Shown in pieces: positions 18,777 to 29,900 of a stretch of DNA of 33,500 nucleotides. Positions within the stretch are counted from its first letter, which is position 1. Every line of letters begins with the position of its first letter. The stretch spans positions 1 to 33,500 of the forward strand of contig MDVR01000055.1 in assembly GCA_001940725.1 (NCBI GenBank), written 5' to 3'. The DNA is from Candidatus Heimdallarchaeota archaeon LC_2 (GTDB lineage: Archaea > Asgardarchaeota > Heimdallarchaeia > Heimdallarchaeales > Kariarchaeaceae). The position numbers were made by a program, and so were the translations under genes. The notes beneath the pieces are model-generated. The model saw nothing but the letters and a program-made list of their open reading frames with translations. It was not told the DNA's origin and made no database searches.

Positions 18777-20927
18777 ATGATAAAGAAATTTGAAGAATTC
18801 TTCATGGACGAAGAAGCACAGTTAGAAAACCTCGAAATTATGTTTTCACCTGAAACTGTAGCTGTAGTAGGTGCAAGTAGTAGAGAAGGTTCAATTGGTA
18901 AAGCAATATTGCAAAATCTATTACAATTTGGATTTGAAGGAACAATTTATCCTGTCAATTCAAGAGCTAAATCAGTTATGGGAATTAGGGCTTATCCTAA
19001 AATGAAAGATATTCCTGATACTATTGATCTCGCAGTTATTGTTGTACCATCGAAGTATGTACTTGATATAATAAAAGAAGCTGCTGAGTTAAAGGTCAAA
19101 GGTGCGGTAATAATAACTGCAGGATTCAGGGAGATAAGTGAAGAAGGAATTGAAATGGAGAATAAATTTAAAGAAATTGCGGATACAGTAAATATGCGTC
19201 TCATAGGTCCTAATTGTATGGGTATCCTACAAGGGCATAAACCATTTCTAAATGCAACATTTTCACCTCAATCACCAATAAGTGGTAGGATTGGATTTAT
19301 TTCTCAATCAGGTGCATTAGGAGTAGTTGTTATTGATTATGCCACTCAGCTAGGGTTGGGTTTCTCTAAATTTGTATCACTTGGTAATAAAGCAGATGTA
19401 AATGGAACTGATATGATTAGGAATTTGGGTAATGATCCTAATACAGATGTAATATTAGCATATCTAGAATCTTTTAGTGATCCTTGGCATTTTTCAGAAG
19501 TTGCTCAAGCTACCTCACGGAAAAAACCAATAATCCTTGTTAAAAGTGGTCGTACCGCAGCAGGTGCAAGAGCGGCGTCATCTCATACCGGTGCATTAGC
19601 TAGTGTAGAAACAGCCCTTGAAGCTACTCTTAATACCTCAGGAGTAATTCGAGTGGCTAGTGTAGAAGACTTATTCTCTTGTGCTGCTGCATTTTCTAAA
19701 TTGCCTCTCCCAAATGGACCGAATGTCGCAGTAGTTACCAATGCAGGTGGACCAAGTACATTAGCAGTGGATTCACTGATAGCGCAAGGACTACAATTAG
19801 CAAAGTTTTCTGATGAAACTATTGAAAATATTAGACCAAATGTTGCGGCAGAAGCAAGTTTAAACAATCCTATTGATTTAATTGCTTCAGGAGGACCTGA
19901 ACAATATCGTATTGCATTGAATGGTGTATTGGAAGATGAAAATGTTGACTCAGTGATCTTAATATTTGTTCCTCCGCTAATCGTTAACACTCTTGAGGTT
20001 GCTAAAGTCATAGAAGAATGCGTCACCAGTCATAATAAACCAGTTCTTGGTGTAATAATGGGTAGAAACGAACTCGTGGAAAATCGTGCTCTAACTTATC
20101 ATTTCCCAATGTATGCATTTCCAGAGTCGGCAGTTCTTGCATTAAGAGCAATGACTGTGTATTCAAATTGGCGAAAATCTCCAATTGAAGAAATTGAAGA
20201 TATAATTCCTCCTTCTGTTGAAACTGATAAAATTATTGAACGTGCCCAACAATCAGAAGATTTTGTAGATTATTTATCCCAGGAGGATGTAGAAATAATT
20301 CTAAAAGAATATGGATTTAAATTTCCCAAATCTAAAATTGTATCAGATGGGATGGGATTAATTAAAGCATTCAAAGAAATTGATTCACCTGTCGTCCTAA
20401 AAATGGCAACTAAATCAATAACTCATAAAACTGATAAAGGTGGTGTCATGGTTGATGTTCGTACTGAAGATGAGTTATTGAAGGCTTTCGATAAGATTCA
20501 CAAAATATATGATATGGAATCGGTACCGGATAATGATAGGGCTGTTTTAATCCAGAAGTATTACGCCGGTGGTGTAGAAATGGCGCTAGGTGTAACTGTG
20601 GACGTTCAATTCGGTCCATTAATCATGGTGGGGTCTGGAGGTGTATTAATTGAGGTGTTAGATGATGTTAGTTTTGGTAGAGTTCCAATTACCCAAACAC
20701 GGGCAAGGAATATGATACGTAAACTCAAAGGCTATCCACTGTTGCTCGGATACCGTGGTGACAATCCTGTTGATCTTCAAAAATTGGAACGGGCAGTAAT
20801 ACAATTATCTGAACTTGCTTCTGATCACAGAGATATAATTGAATTAGATATTAATCCATTATTAGCTTTAGAAATAGGCGATGAACCAGTTGTTCTTGAT
20901 GCAAGAATTAGAATAAAAAAATCTTAA
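18777..20927 (+). CDS. acetate-CoA ligase (ADP-forming), fused alpha-beta subunits
   Basis: A 716-residue protein. The N-terminal alpha part has a CoA-binding Rossmann domain (VAVVGASSREGSIG near 28-41), the ligase-CoA motif RIGFISQSGALG near 171, and the phospho-histidine motif SSHTGALA with His270. The C-terminal beta part is an ATP-grasp domain (PVVLKMATKSITHKTDKGGV, then GVEMALGV and ELDINPLLA). It converts acetyl-CoA (or another acyl-CoA), ADP and phosphate to the acid, CoA and ATP, a typical archaeal energy-conserving step in peptide or sugar fermentation. A second in-frame ATG at 18804 would give a protein nine residues shorter and His261; the first is kept because AAAATACA lies about 30 nt upstream. 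Substrate range cannot be read from sequence. Confidence 0.94.
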   Translation: MIKKFEEFFMDEEAQLENLEIMFSPETVAVVGASSREGSIGKAILQNLLQFGFEGTIYPVNSRAKSVMGIRAYPKMKDIPDTIDLAVIVVPSKYVLDIIKEAAELKVKGAVIITAGFREISEEGIEMENKFKEIADTVNMRLIGPNCMGILQGHKPFLNATFSPQSPISGRIGFISQSGALGVVVIDYATQLGLGFSKFVSLGNKADVNGTDMIRNLGNDPNTDVILAYLESFSDPWHFSEVAQATSRKKPIILVKSGRTAAGARAASSHTGALASVETALEATLNTSGVIRVASVEDLFSCAAAFSKLPLPNGPNVAVVTNAGGPSTLAVDSLIAQGLQLAKFSDETIENIRPNVAAEASLNNPIDLIASGGPEQYRIALNGVLEDENVDSVILIFVPPLIVNTLEVAKVIEECVTSHNKPVLGVIMGRNELVENRALTYHFPMYAFPESAVLALRAMTVYSNWRKSPIEEIEDIIPPSVETDKIIERAQQSEDFVDYLSQEDVEIILKEYGFKFPKSKIVSDGMGLIKAFKEIDSPVVLKMATKSITHKTDKGGVMVDVRTEDELLKAFDKIHKIYDMESVPDNDRAVLIQKYYAGGVEMALGVTVDVQFGPLIMVGSGGVLIEVLDDVSFGRVPITQTRARNMIRKLKGYPLLLGYRGDNPVDLQKLERAVIQLSELASDHRDIIELDINPLLALEIGDEPVVLDARIRIKKS

Positions 20928-21017
20928 AATATTATTTCAAATGATCTCTGATAGTAATTGTAATTATTAATTACGTCCATTGCTAATCTTTAATTTAACA
21001 AAAATTTCTAAACCATC

Positions 21018-21439
21018 ATGAGATTTGTAAGCTATAATCGTTTAAATTCCAAAGAATTTGTGGGATTAAGTAGCTTTCAATTTCTAATATTTTTTCGTCG
21101 TTTATTTGGCTTGGAACCACTCCATCCTTTAAATTGGCCTTAATTTCGAGTTTATTAATTGGTTCAGCAAATATTATTATTCAAGCTTCAAGTTATTCAA
21201 TTACGGTAAGGCTAATTCCAGTACAACAAAAAGGTAAATTAATCGGATATTACAATGCTACATTTTTCTTATCTTGGGGACTGGGTGCAACGATTTTATT
21301 TGCTCCACTAATTGATTTACTAGTTTATTCAGGATACAGTTTGGATTTTTCTTACAGAGTTACATTTTACCTTGGTGGAATTATGATAATTTTTGGTTTT
21401 GTGATCTTTAACAGATTTATTAAGAGAATTAATTATTAA
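21018..21439 (+). pseudogene. decayed MFS transporter with a large internal deletion
   Basis: Two fragments of one transporter remain. From ATG 21018 a 41-codon frame gives an MFS-like N-terminus (FVGLSSFQFLIFFRR) ending at TAA 21141-21143. In another frame, from about 21090 to TAA 21437-21439, lies a C-terminal part with three or four helices (including PVQQKGKLIGYYNATFF, typical of the loop and helix after the tenth MFS segment). About 250-300 residues between them are missing and the frames do not match. A TATA-like TCTTTAATTTAA still stands about 25 nt before the ATG, so the remnant may be transcribed. It converges on the 54-aa gene with no gap between stop codons. Confidence 0.65.
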
Positions 21440-21604
21440 TTATTTTCGTGTGAGATATCCAACATGATCTCTATTATTTGATTCTCTAACTACATTTACG
21501 ATTTGCCATCCATCATTGATTGCATCATTAACAGCCTCAGCAAATTTCCCATCTCTCACTTCTTTGATAATCATAAATCGACTCTTTTCAGTTTTGTTTA
21601 CCAT
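21440..21604 (-). CDS. 54-residue protein resembling DUF1737
   Basis: ATG at 21604 to TAA at 21442-21440. The product is a compact small protein: a basic start, KEVRDGKFAEAVNDAINDGW, then a strand (QIVNVVRE) and a final strand ending YLTRK. The pattern of a strand, a helix with VN.AI.DGW, and two strands resembles DUF1737-type small proteins, whose role is unknown. The coherent amphipathic helix, the 'GW' turn and the tight packing against the MFS remnant support a real gene. A nearby promoter cannot be singled out in the very AT-rich upstream DNA. Confidence 0.6.
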   Translation of the reverse strand: MVNKTEKSRFMIIKEVRDGKFAEAVNDAINDGWQIVNVVRESNNRDHVGYLTRK

Positions 21605-21844
21605 ATTTAATAGTACAAATCATTTATTTTTAATTAGTATCCGATAATGCATTTTGGATAAATAAAATTTTATATTTAATTGAGTTATAAATCAAATTGT
21701 GAATTGTAAATTTCAATCAGTATTTTTCAAAAATCATCAAAATTAAAACAAATATAACTTTGTTATTCCTAAAACTACTCAAATATTACTTCTTTTGAAG
21801 TTATCTTTTAAAATCGCCTAATACTATAATGATTAGGTGGTTAT

Positions 21845-22201
21845 TTGACAGATAAAAAAGATGTCTCCGGAAAAGATATTATTAAATCAGTGAAGGATAC
21901 AGAGGTTGCTAGTCAAAAGGAACTAGATAAGGAGAAAATAATGGAAGCAAGTGATAAATTATTGCAATTACTTCCAGAATTATCTGCTAAATATGGAAAT
22001 GAAGTTCCTTACACTACAATTAAGGAGGAAACAGGGTATTCTTTCGAAATGATTCAAGTTGCAGTTATGCATTTGATTATGACTCAATCAATATTAGGTT
22101 TTATCAATGATCAATCTACGTCAGATTTATCTGATGATATTTTAATTATTAGAGAAAAAAGAATTTTAGATGAAATAGAACCAGAATATAGAACCGGATA
22201 G
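21845..22201 (+). CDS. small winged-helix-like protein
   Basis: A 118-residue soluble protein starting at TTG, with AGGTGG 4 nt upstream and CTTTTAAAAT about 30-40 nt upstream. Residues 1-35 are charged and probably disordered. From about 36 to 100 there are helices and a turn (LLPELSAKYGNEVPYTTIKEETGYSFEMIQ) followed by a helix and SILGFIN, the usual order of a winged helix-turn-helix as in small archaeal regulators. The acidic C-terminus follows. No ligand domain is present. The fold is inferred from pattern, and DNA binding is not shown. Confidence 0.6.
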   Translation: MTDKKDVSGKDIIKSVKDTEVASQKELDKEKIMEASDKLLQLLPELSAKYGNEVPYTTIKEETGYSFEMIQVAVMHLIMTQSILGFINDQSTSDLSDDILIIREKRILDEIEPEYRTG

Positions 22202-22260
22202 AGTATAAAGCACTATATATTTTGCAAAAAATTATCTTCAATTTTCAGTAAAACCCTTTT

Positions 22261-22731
22261 TTATAACTGCATAATATTTCCTATTACTATTAGGAGGAAA
22301 CTACCTGTTAATCCAGCCAAGCGGAGATTGGTTATCTGATTCATTGATCCAGATGCCATTAAATCTAATTGAGTTATTCTCCGATTAGTAAAAGTTACAG
22401 TTCTTTTATACATTCCAGGAATAGCAAATAAGAATGAAATGTATCCCCATGTAATAATCATCCTACCATCAAATACTCCAATCCCAGTTAATCCGCCGAT
22501 AAATAAGAAATTTAAGAAAAATGTTATTCCAAACATTATTGCATCAACAATATCTGGAAAGAATACCCTTCTAATTGTTTCTCCCTTTGTTATTATAGGA
22601 ATTGGGATTTCAATCTCAGGGTGAGAAATTATTCGTTGCACTCTTTTTTCTCTAATAAATTCACCATTCGAATCAATGACAATTTTTGTTGTTCGTCTTA
22701 ATTCAGATTCATCTAATTCATCTGTACTCAT
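22261..22731 (-). CDS. small membrane protein with PH-like (bPH2-type) pattern
   Basis: A 156-residue protein. The N-terminal 60 residues are charged with a beta pattern; there are two or three membrane helices at about 62-80, 90-108 and 137-155. Between the last two lies KRTVTFTNRRITQLDLMASG, where 'TFTNRRIT...G' is the usual strand signature of bacterial PH-like (bPH2, YdbS-type) domains, which sit beside membrane helices. The short loop would allow only a minimal version of that domain. The gene is monocistronic on the minus strand. No function is assigned. Confidence 0.55.
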   Translation of the reverse strand: MSTDELDESELRRTTKIVIDSNGEFIREKRVQRIISHPEIEIPIPIITKGETIRRVFFPDIVDAIMFGITFFLNFLFIGGLTGIGVFDGRMIITWGYISFLFAIPGMYKRTVTFTNRRITQLDLMASGSMNQITNLRLAGLTGSFLLIVIGNIMQL

Positions 22732-22874
22732 TTTGATATTTGACCAAATACTTGAATTGTATTAAGCATTTGGTAAATTAAAAATTTTTAATATTGAAAG
22801 AAATACAAAAATATCGATAATTTCTTAATTTTATATTGTTTAGAACAAGCTTATCTCGTAATTATTATCAATAA

Positions 22875-23462
22875 GTGAGAAAATTGTTATTTGTGATATC
22901 TGATGAAATTTCTTTTGTTCTTGAAATTGCGAAAAAGTCTATCAAAGAAATTGTTTACAATAATAAAGAGTGGTCACCAGAAATTAATCGTCATAAATAT
23001 GCAGATATGAGAGAAGAACAAGGTGTTTTTACAACTATTTATGCAGATAAAATTGAAAAAAATTTAAGAGGGTGTATAGGGATACCCTATCCACAATTTC
23101 CACTTGCTGAGGCCATTGCTCTATCCGCAAGAAATGCTGCAACTAAGGACCCAAGGTTCCCACCATTATCTAAGGAAGAATTTGATAGGGCAGTAATCGA
23201 AGTTGAAATATTAAGCTTTATTGAAAAAATAGATTACACAAATATTGAGAACCTTAGTGATCAAATTATAATTGGAGAGCATGGACTTATTGTCAAATAC
23301 AAAGGTACAGCCGGATTATTATTACCGAAAGTTGCATCTAGATATTCTTGGACATCAAATGAATTAATTGAACATACATTAAGAAAAGCGATGTTACCTT
23401 TAGAGGCATCGAATTGGGAAGGCGTTGAATTTTTTAAATTTACATCAACACTTTATCAGTAA
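22875..23462 (+). CDS. AMMECR1-domain protein
   Basis: A 195-residue protein matching the AMMECR1 family over its full length: LRGCIG at residues 64-69 (the invariant family motif, with Cys67), then PLAEAIALSARNAATKDPRFPPL and VEVEILS. The family is universal in archaea and eukaryotes; its biochemical role is not settled, and in some genomes it is next to or fused with MEMO or radical-SAM genes, which is not the case here. The start is GTG, with TTTATATTG about 40 nt upstream and no Shine-Dalgarno motif. The identity of the family is secure. Confidence 0.93.
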   Translation: MRKLLFVISDEISFVLEIAKKSIKEIVYNNKEWSPEINRHKYADMREEQGVFTTIYADKIEKNLRGCIGIPYPQFPLAEAIALSARNAATKDPRFPPLSKEEFDRAVIEVEILSFIEKIDYTNIENLSDQIIIGEHGLIVKYKGTAGLLLPKVASRYSWTSNELIEHTLRKAMLPLEASNWEGVEFFKFTSTLYQ

Positions 23463-23826
23463 CAATAATTAACAATTACGTACCACCATAATTATGCGTT
23501 TTGTTCCTTCAACATGGGTGACATTTCCGGAATAACTAATAAATACAAAATTGTCTCGTCTAAAAATAACAAATAAAAAATAAATATGTTTGGTATGTTT
23601 GATATGCTTAAATTTATCAGACTAAATTATTGGTTTCACACAAGCACATTTATTTCTTTAAAGCAACCAGTCATTGTGGTAGTAACAATTTATATCATTC
23701 ATAACATTATCAAACTACGGTCCTGCATAATAAATCAATCATTCATATTAGATTTAGGCAAATATGTTTTGAAATTTCCTCTTATTAGTTTTTTACCATC
23801 TTTGCTTAAATACTAAAATGTAAAAT
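23463..23826. other. gene-poor stretch between AMMECR1 and the secreted peptide gene
   Basis: A 76-codon frame on the plus strand (23586-23816) is AT-rich and hydrophobic with no recognisable pattern; I do not accept it as a gene. Near the end, GCTTAAATAC (about 23802-23811) is a good TATA box placed 25 nt before the small peptide gene. Nothing else is seen. Confidence 0.4.
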
Positions 23827-23967
23827 ATGTTCATGCTTAAATTATTTCACAATCCAAGAGTTTTGTTGACATCATTTTTAATTCTCTTAGCTATTCTTGT
23901 TAGTGCGACACAATCCATTGCTTGCGGTACAGATGGTGGACCGATAATGGCTGGATGTTTTAGATAA
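23827..23967 (+). CDS. tiny secreted peptide with a cysteine-bracketed tail
   Basis: A 46-codon gene. The product has a basic start (MFMLKLFHNPR), a strong hydrophobic core (LLTSFLILLAILVS) and then ATQSIAC, a plausible signal-peptidase or weak lipobox-like cut site. What would remain is a 14-residue tail with cysteines at its first and twelfth positions (CGTDGG...AGCFR). A second in-frame ATG at 23833 is about 25 nt from the TATA box GCTTAAATAC, so the true start may be there with a leaderless mRNA. It ends 8 nt from the end of the giant nuclease gene on the other strand. No family is recognised. The clear signal peptide and promoter make it more than a random frame. Confidence 0.5.
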   Translation: MFMLKLFHNPRVLLTSFLILLAILVSATQSIACGTDGGPIMAGCFR

Positions 23968-23975
23968 TCCAATTA

Positions 23976-26900
23976 TTATGGATTATAAAATATACCTGTC
24001 CACATTACTTCTCTAATCCAGTTATACAATAAATCATCCATTAGCCGTAATATTTCTTCTTTTAATTCTTGTGAATTAAAATCTGGTAAATGATGATTAC
24101 AAATATTTAGAAATGATCTGATTTGTAGAATGATATTATTTTCCTGATGCATGAATATCAAGTGAGATAATTGGTAGAGATTATCTTGTAAACTTTCTAA
24201 TTTACCAAGAAGCAAATCTATAACTGATTTACTTAGTAATTGAATTATTTTAATTATTAACATATTTGAAGGCAGTTCCAAAAACATCAAAACGTTAGGA
24301 TCTATAGTACCGCCTTTGTTATCAACTAAATCAATATCAGAATTGCTAATAGTATGAATAACGATTTTTGTTAAGAGCAAAATAGCATGTAGTTGCAACT
24401 CATGTGAGAATGCACACGTAGAAACAATAGAGATCATTCTATATATCTTTTCAGAAATCTTGAAATCCCTTGTTACCAATGATGTAACAATAAATCCCAT
24501 CAAATACTTGATCTCGTAATTCAATTCATTTGGATATGAATGTGATATTATTGATAGTGAATCAAGGAGAGCTGGTATTTCATGATAGGCTTCCAATGCA
24601 TTGTAATACAAAATTAATTTGTATTGGATGTATGTAAGCTGTATTAAATTTGATTGTGCAGCAGGGTTATGCAAACTTAACTTTAATTCTAATATTAGAT
24701 TTTCTAGATCTCCTTCTTGTAAATAAATTTCTGCTCGGAACAGTTGAATTTCTAGCAACCCACGTTCATCCTCTTCAGCTACATGTTCAAGTGCTTTCTC
24801 GACATATTCTTTTGCCCTACCTAATTTTTTTACAACTAGATAACTTTTCCCGATATTTAGATATAATCGTGTTAATTGATTTGATTCATAAACATCACTC
24901 TCCCTTAAAGTATCTAATACTTGTTCATAATAATACAATGATGTCTCTGGATCATTGAAATAATAATACATTGATCCTATATTTTCCAAAGTTTCAGTCA
25001 GATCTTTGTAATGGACTAATTCTAAATTATTTCTTTGATCATGGCTTAATTTAAAATATTCAAGAGCTTCTTGATAATTATTTTGACTCCAATGGCTTAA
25101 ACCTAGATAATTTAACAAAGTTGCTTTATCAAATAATTGAAAATCTAGTCCTTCATCATCATAGTGACCCTTTAACTCGTTTATCTGATATTCAAATCTC
25201 TTCTCACTCAATAAATCCCAGTCCTGTTTCATCAGATTTGTATCATTGTAGACTGATTGAAATCTTTTAAATGACTCCATGGATTGCCCTTCTCGCAGTA
25301 ACTTTACTGCCTCATTTAGCTGATTTTGAAATTTATTTGTAAGATTAATTGCAGGAATATTCATACCAAATTTTTGCATAAACGAATAAATGTTATATAT
25401 CCATGAAATTTTATCACTCCAGTCATTTTCCTCCGTATAAGATTTCATCTCTAAAATTTCTTGTAAATACTCAAATTCAGCTTCATCATCATCACTTGTA
25501 TTTTCAAATTCTGTAATCTCATCTTGATATTTTTCAACATTATCACTCATCCAATTATCGAACTCGTTGATGATCCCCTCCAAAGCACCAAATATGTCTT
25601 CTTGAAAGACACTCGGGAATTTCTCACCAAAATCATCAAGCATAATTATAGTGCTCTGTCCCATTCCATTTTTAACCAGCTCTGGGATTACTGAAGTATC
25701 AATCCATGAATATAAACCCCCCCAATCTTCAAATTCCTTCGTAGGATGATCTGCTAAATATTGACCACTCAAAGTCCTATAGACCAGCTCTACTGAAAAA
25801 TTGCCTTGAATACTTCTTGGTATATTAAGAATCAAGTCAGCCATGACTAAATGCTCCTCATCGTTTTCACCTACTTCATGCAAAGGTGATTCACAGGGAT
25901 AATGTAATTCAATTTCTTTTCTAAGGTCAATAATTTCAGGATGCTCTTCGAACTCACCTACTCCTTTGTAATTATCCCTTTCTGAGTCTAAATCCATTGT
26001 CATGTTAATTGTTCGAATGCATGGATCTGCATTTCCTGGAATTGTATTACTATGTTTTTTACCAGAAGCTGGGAAGAAATATGTAATTACAACAGATGAT
26101 ACCTTTTCTGCAGTTGTACTTGCACTTTCAATTTCATATGTTTCATTTCCAATGTAATCAGATCCTTTTGGTGACCATTTCAAAGAAGAAGAAGAGACTT
26201 CTTTAGCCAGCCTTCTTAACCAGTAATCTTCTCCCGAAACGTCAGGTTCTGTAAAATTCAGAGTACATGTAACAGCGATTTCCGCTTCTTCTACATGAAA
26301 AATTGATTTTGTGAAAATATCATAAATTTCTTCAGTATCATTAATCTCCTCAAAACGTTTGATAATCCCCATGACACCCTCAGTTACCATTTCATTTACT
26401 AATTCATCTTCATTTTCTAATACCAAATAAAAACAGCCAGTATGATCAATTTGGTAAGCTTGAGCATATCCAAACTGTTTCTGTGCCTTTTTAACTGATT
26501 CTAGGATCATTTCATAATCTAAATTATGTATTGGGCAAATCTCATCATCATGGTATAAATTAAATAGAGCACAGACAATGTCATCATGGTTGTAATGAAG
26601 AATCTCCATATATTTCTTTAAAAACATCTTGACATCTCTTGGAAAGACAACTGGACCGATACTTCGGTAAGAGTTAACCTGATGTTTGAGATGTATCCAT
26701 CCTCCCCAATCGATATCATTGTTTGTATCAATGTAATAGCTCTGATCTTCAATTTCATAGTATGTTGATTTTAAGCTTCTGAGAAACTGTATCATATTAT
26801 GTACATCGAAAAATTCTTGCTCATCCAAAGGATCTTCAAAAACAATTGAATCATCGGATGAATTTATTTGGTCTTTAGTATAGATTTTAAGATAAATTAT

Positions 26901-29900
26901 TCCTTTACCATAATTAAAGCTAAATTTAATTCCAACAGAATCAGCCTCAATTTCCGGAAGATTAAAATTATCCTCAATTAGGATTTCTTCTTTTGTAATA
27001 TCTAGTTCAATAAAATCGTCTACGATTGGTTCAAAATAATTGGTATCATAATTTGATCTTCGAATTTTGAAATATATAATAAGATCAAGATTGAATTGGG
27101 GGTCGTTAGCTAAAATAAGGCGTTTTTGATTGGAAATAATAACTTGTTTATGCGAAGCAATTTCCTTAATCGTAGATGATTTATTGGTCTCGGGAATTGA
27201 AAGTAGAAATTGAATTTCACCAATCAAATTCCAAGTTCCAGTAGATTGATCTTGATAGAATATATAGTTACTATTCTCATAACTGTATATCTTCACTTGT
27301 AAATCATGAGTTAAATAACTCTTAGAGTCAGAGAACGTATCTATTTGCTCCTCTATTACTTTTGGTTCAATTACTCTATTATATGGAATATCGCTGGGTC
27401 CAAAATAGTTTCTAGAGGGAAGATCAACTAAGATTTCATCTAATCCATTGAAGTGAAGTATTCCATATCTATCCTTAGATACAAAAAATCCATTAAACAA
27501 ATCATCCTTCATTTGAGATTGAAGTGGATCAAATTCTTGCTTTGCAATATGATATGTCATCCATCGATAAACCTTGTTCCATACAATATTTGTTTGATAT
27601 CTAGTTATAGGTACCTGAGAAGTCATTGGTTCAAATCCCAACATAGTGAGTGTATAGGATACTAATTTCCACCATAAGGACCTAAGAAGGTATTTTGGAA
27701 TGTATTTGAAATATCCAACCATACTAAGAATTATCAGGTAATTTGTATTCCCAATATATTTGAAAAGTTCTGAGTCGTTTCTTACACTTTCAGATACAAT
27801 TCGATTATTATTAATGTACCAGTAATATGTATTATATTGCAGTTTGTGCAATTCATCGATTAATGCATCAGGAAAGATTCCTGTTCCAATTTCCCACAAT
27901 TCAATTATTCTCTTTATTGCATGACAGCCTTGATTACTTTTAATGGCAATTTTAATTTCTTCACAGAGATTTTTGAATTCCTGCCAGCCTTCATTTGTAT
28001 CTTTATTTATTGTATCATCATTATCTAATACGTAGGAAACCATGGAATCTAGTCTCTGAATTTCACGGTATTCAAGGGTTCCAAATGTCAATATATCTGA
28101 TTTACTAGCATTCTTAATGTCCAAAGATAATAGATTTGATGAGTTCAATCGATTACCTGATTTTAATTTCAATAAGGAGCGGTTTACGGGATAGTAAGAT
28201 GCTTGTTTCTTCACTTTAGCATATTTTTTCTGGATTTTTCTTACCATTGCATCTGTGATTAATGTTTTTGGTATCTGAGCTCTTGTTATCCTTCTAGGCT
28301 TGTATTGGAGATTTAACCTTGATTTGACAGTAAAGCTGGGAATTTTCGGTTCCTTGCGAAATTGTGAATACCTGTTCTCTCGAGAGTCGATAATATCGAG
28401 ATCCTTTGCTTCATATTCTATATTGTTTTTGTTTTCTGGCCATTTAATCTGTGCTAACCATGGAACAAGATCATAGGCTTTATTGATAATTTTTTTTCTC
28501 AAATTATTGTTGTTAATCAATCTTCTATCGGATTTACTGATTTGTTTTGGTGGGTTTTTGTTATGGAATTTAGATGTGTGACCACGCAATGAAATGATTG
28601 AAACTATATCTTCTTTGATTATACCCCTAGGTGATGGGGCATCGATAAATTGGTCTGATCCATTCCAGTACAGTATTACACGCTGGCTCTCGAATTCAGG
28701 GTTTTTATGATGTGACTTTGCGGGGGGAGTTGGAAGATTAAGAATGACTTTTGAAAATAAAGATTCATAATTTGAGTAGGAGGATGGTGGTTTAATAGTT
28801 CGTGTTTTGTATATTTGGCTGTGAAATTCAGAAGGTTTGGCACTCTCCATCCAATATACCTTAGATCCGTTAGGAATATACTCCATTAACTCCGATATCT
28901 CACGAGCTTCAGAAGATGATTTTTGCTTTCCAGTAACATTCATCTGTAATTTATAGGACTCCCAGCCTGAAAAGATAAAAACTCCATATTTACTCACTGT
29001 TTCTTTCTTCTTGAAATCCTGGAGAGAGATAATATCAATCTGTGAAAGAATTTGTTGGGTAAATTGTTTATCTCCCACACGCAGTCTTCTTTTTGCAAAT
29101 TTCAGGAGATTGCCTGATAGGTTAACCAGACATATCTGTTTAGTTCTATGTTTTTTCAACACAAATGGAATTAAGTGATGGTAGGCAGCAATCCAAGCAG
29201 CGGAAGTACCCGCAGAGGTGGGTGCATCTGCATATAAATAGAGTGTAAGCTTTTTGTTCTTGATAGTGTCTATATTATATTTTTCTGTTTCAATTGAAGG
29301 CAACTTCTCTTTTGAATATTCGATTACCTCTTGAGCTTCGTAATGTTTAGTTCCAAGCTTTGCTGTTTCAGCTATGACCATTGAAATCTTACTTGAATTG
29401 TTTTTGGGGATAATGATGTTCGAAATGGGTTTGATATCAAAGACAGAAGTGTTTGTTGCAATTGTTCGTTGTACAATTTGATCAATTAATTCCAATATTA
29501 TTGGTTGCCATTCTTGCCAGTTTTCAACTTTAGAAGTAGGAGCTACTCTGATTATCCCATAACCTAGTTTGTAGTCTGAGAGATAATTCTGTCCCAATAT
29601 CCTCTCAATAACGTCTTGTACATTATCCAAGATGATATCGGCATATCTCTTTAGTTGTAATTCTTCTGATTTTTGTAATTTCCTTCGGCGAAATATTTCC
29701 CAATCATCTAGTGATAATTCTTCCAATTTAATATTAAATTCAGGAGTAATTCGATTTTTATTCGATCTACTTTTTTTTCCAACAAAATCCCATTCATATG
29801 CAAATTTTGTCTTAATATCGAATACATATATGGGGAGCCACATATCTCCATGAATTTTTTTAAGGACAATCAAATCTGCTTTTCCCTTAATTTCTGAATT

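Noticed and set aside
23586..23816. 76-codon hydrophobic frame before the secreted peptide gene
   Set aside because: AT-rich DNA favours such frames; no ribosome site, coherent topology or family pattern was seen.
24650..24958. 102-codon frame antisense to the TPR region of the giant gene
   Set aside because: A shadow of the TPR-coding strand; leucine-rich product with no start signals.
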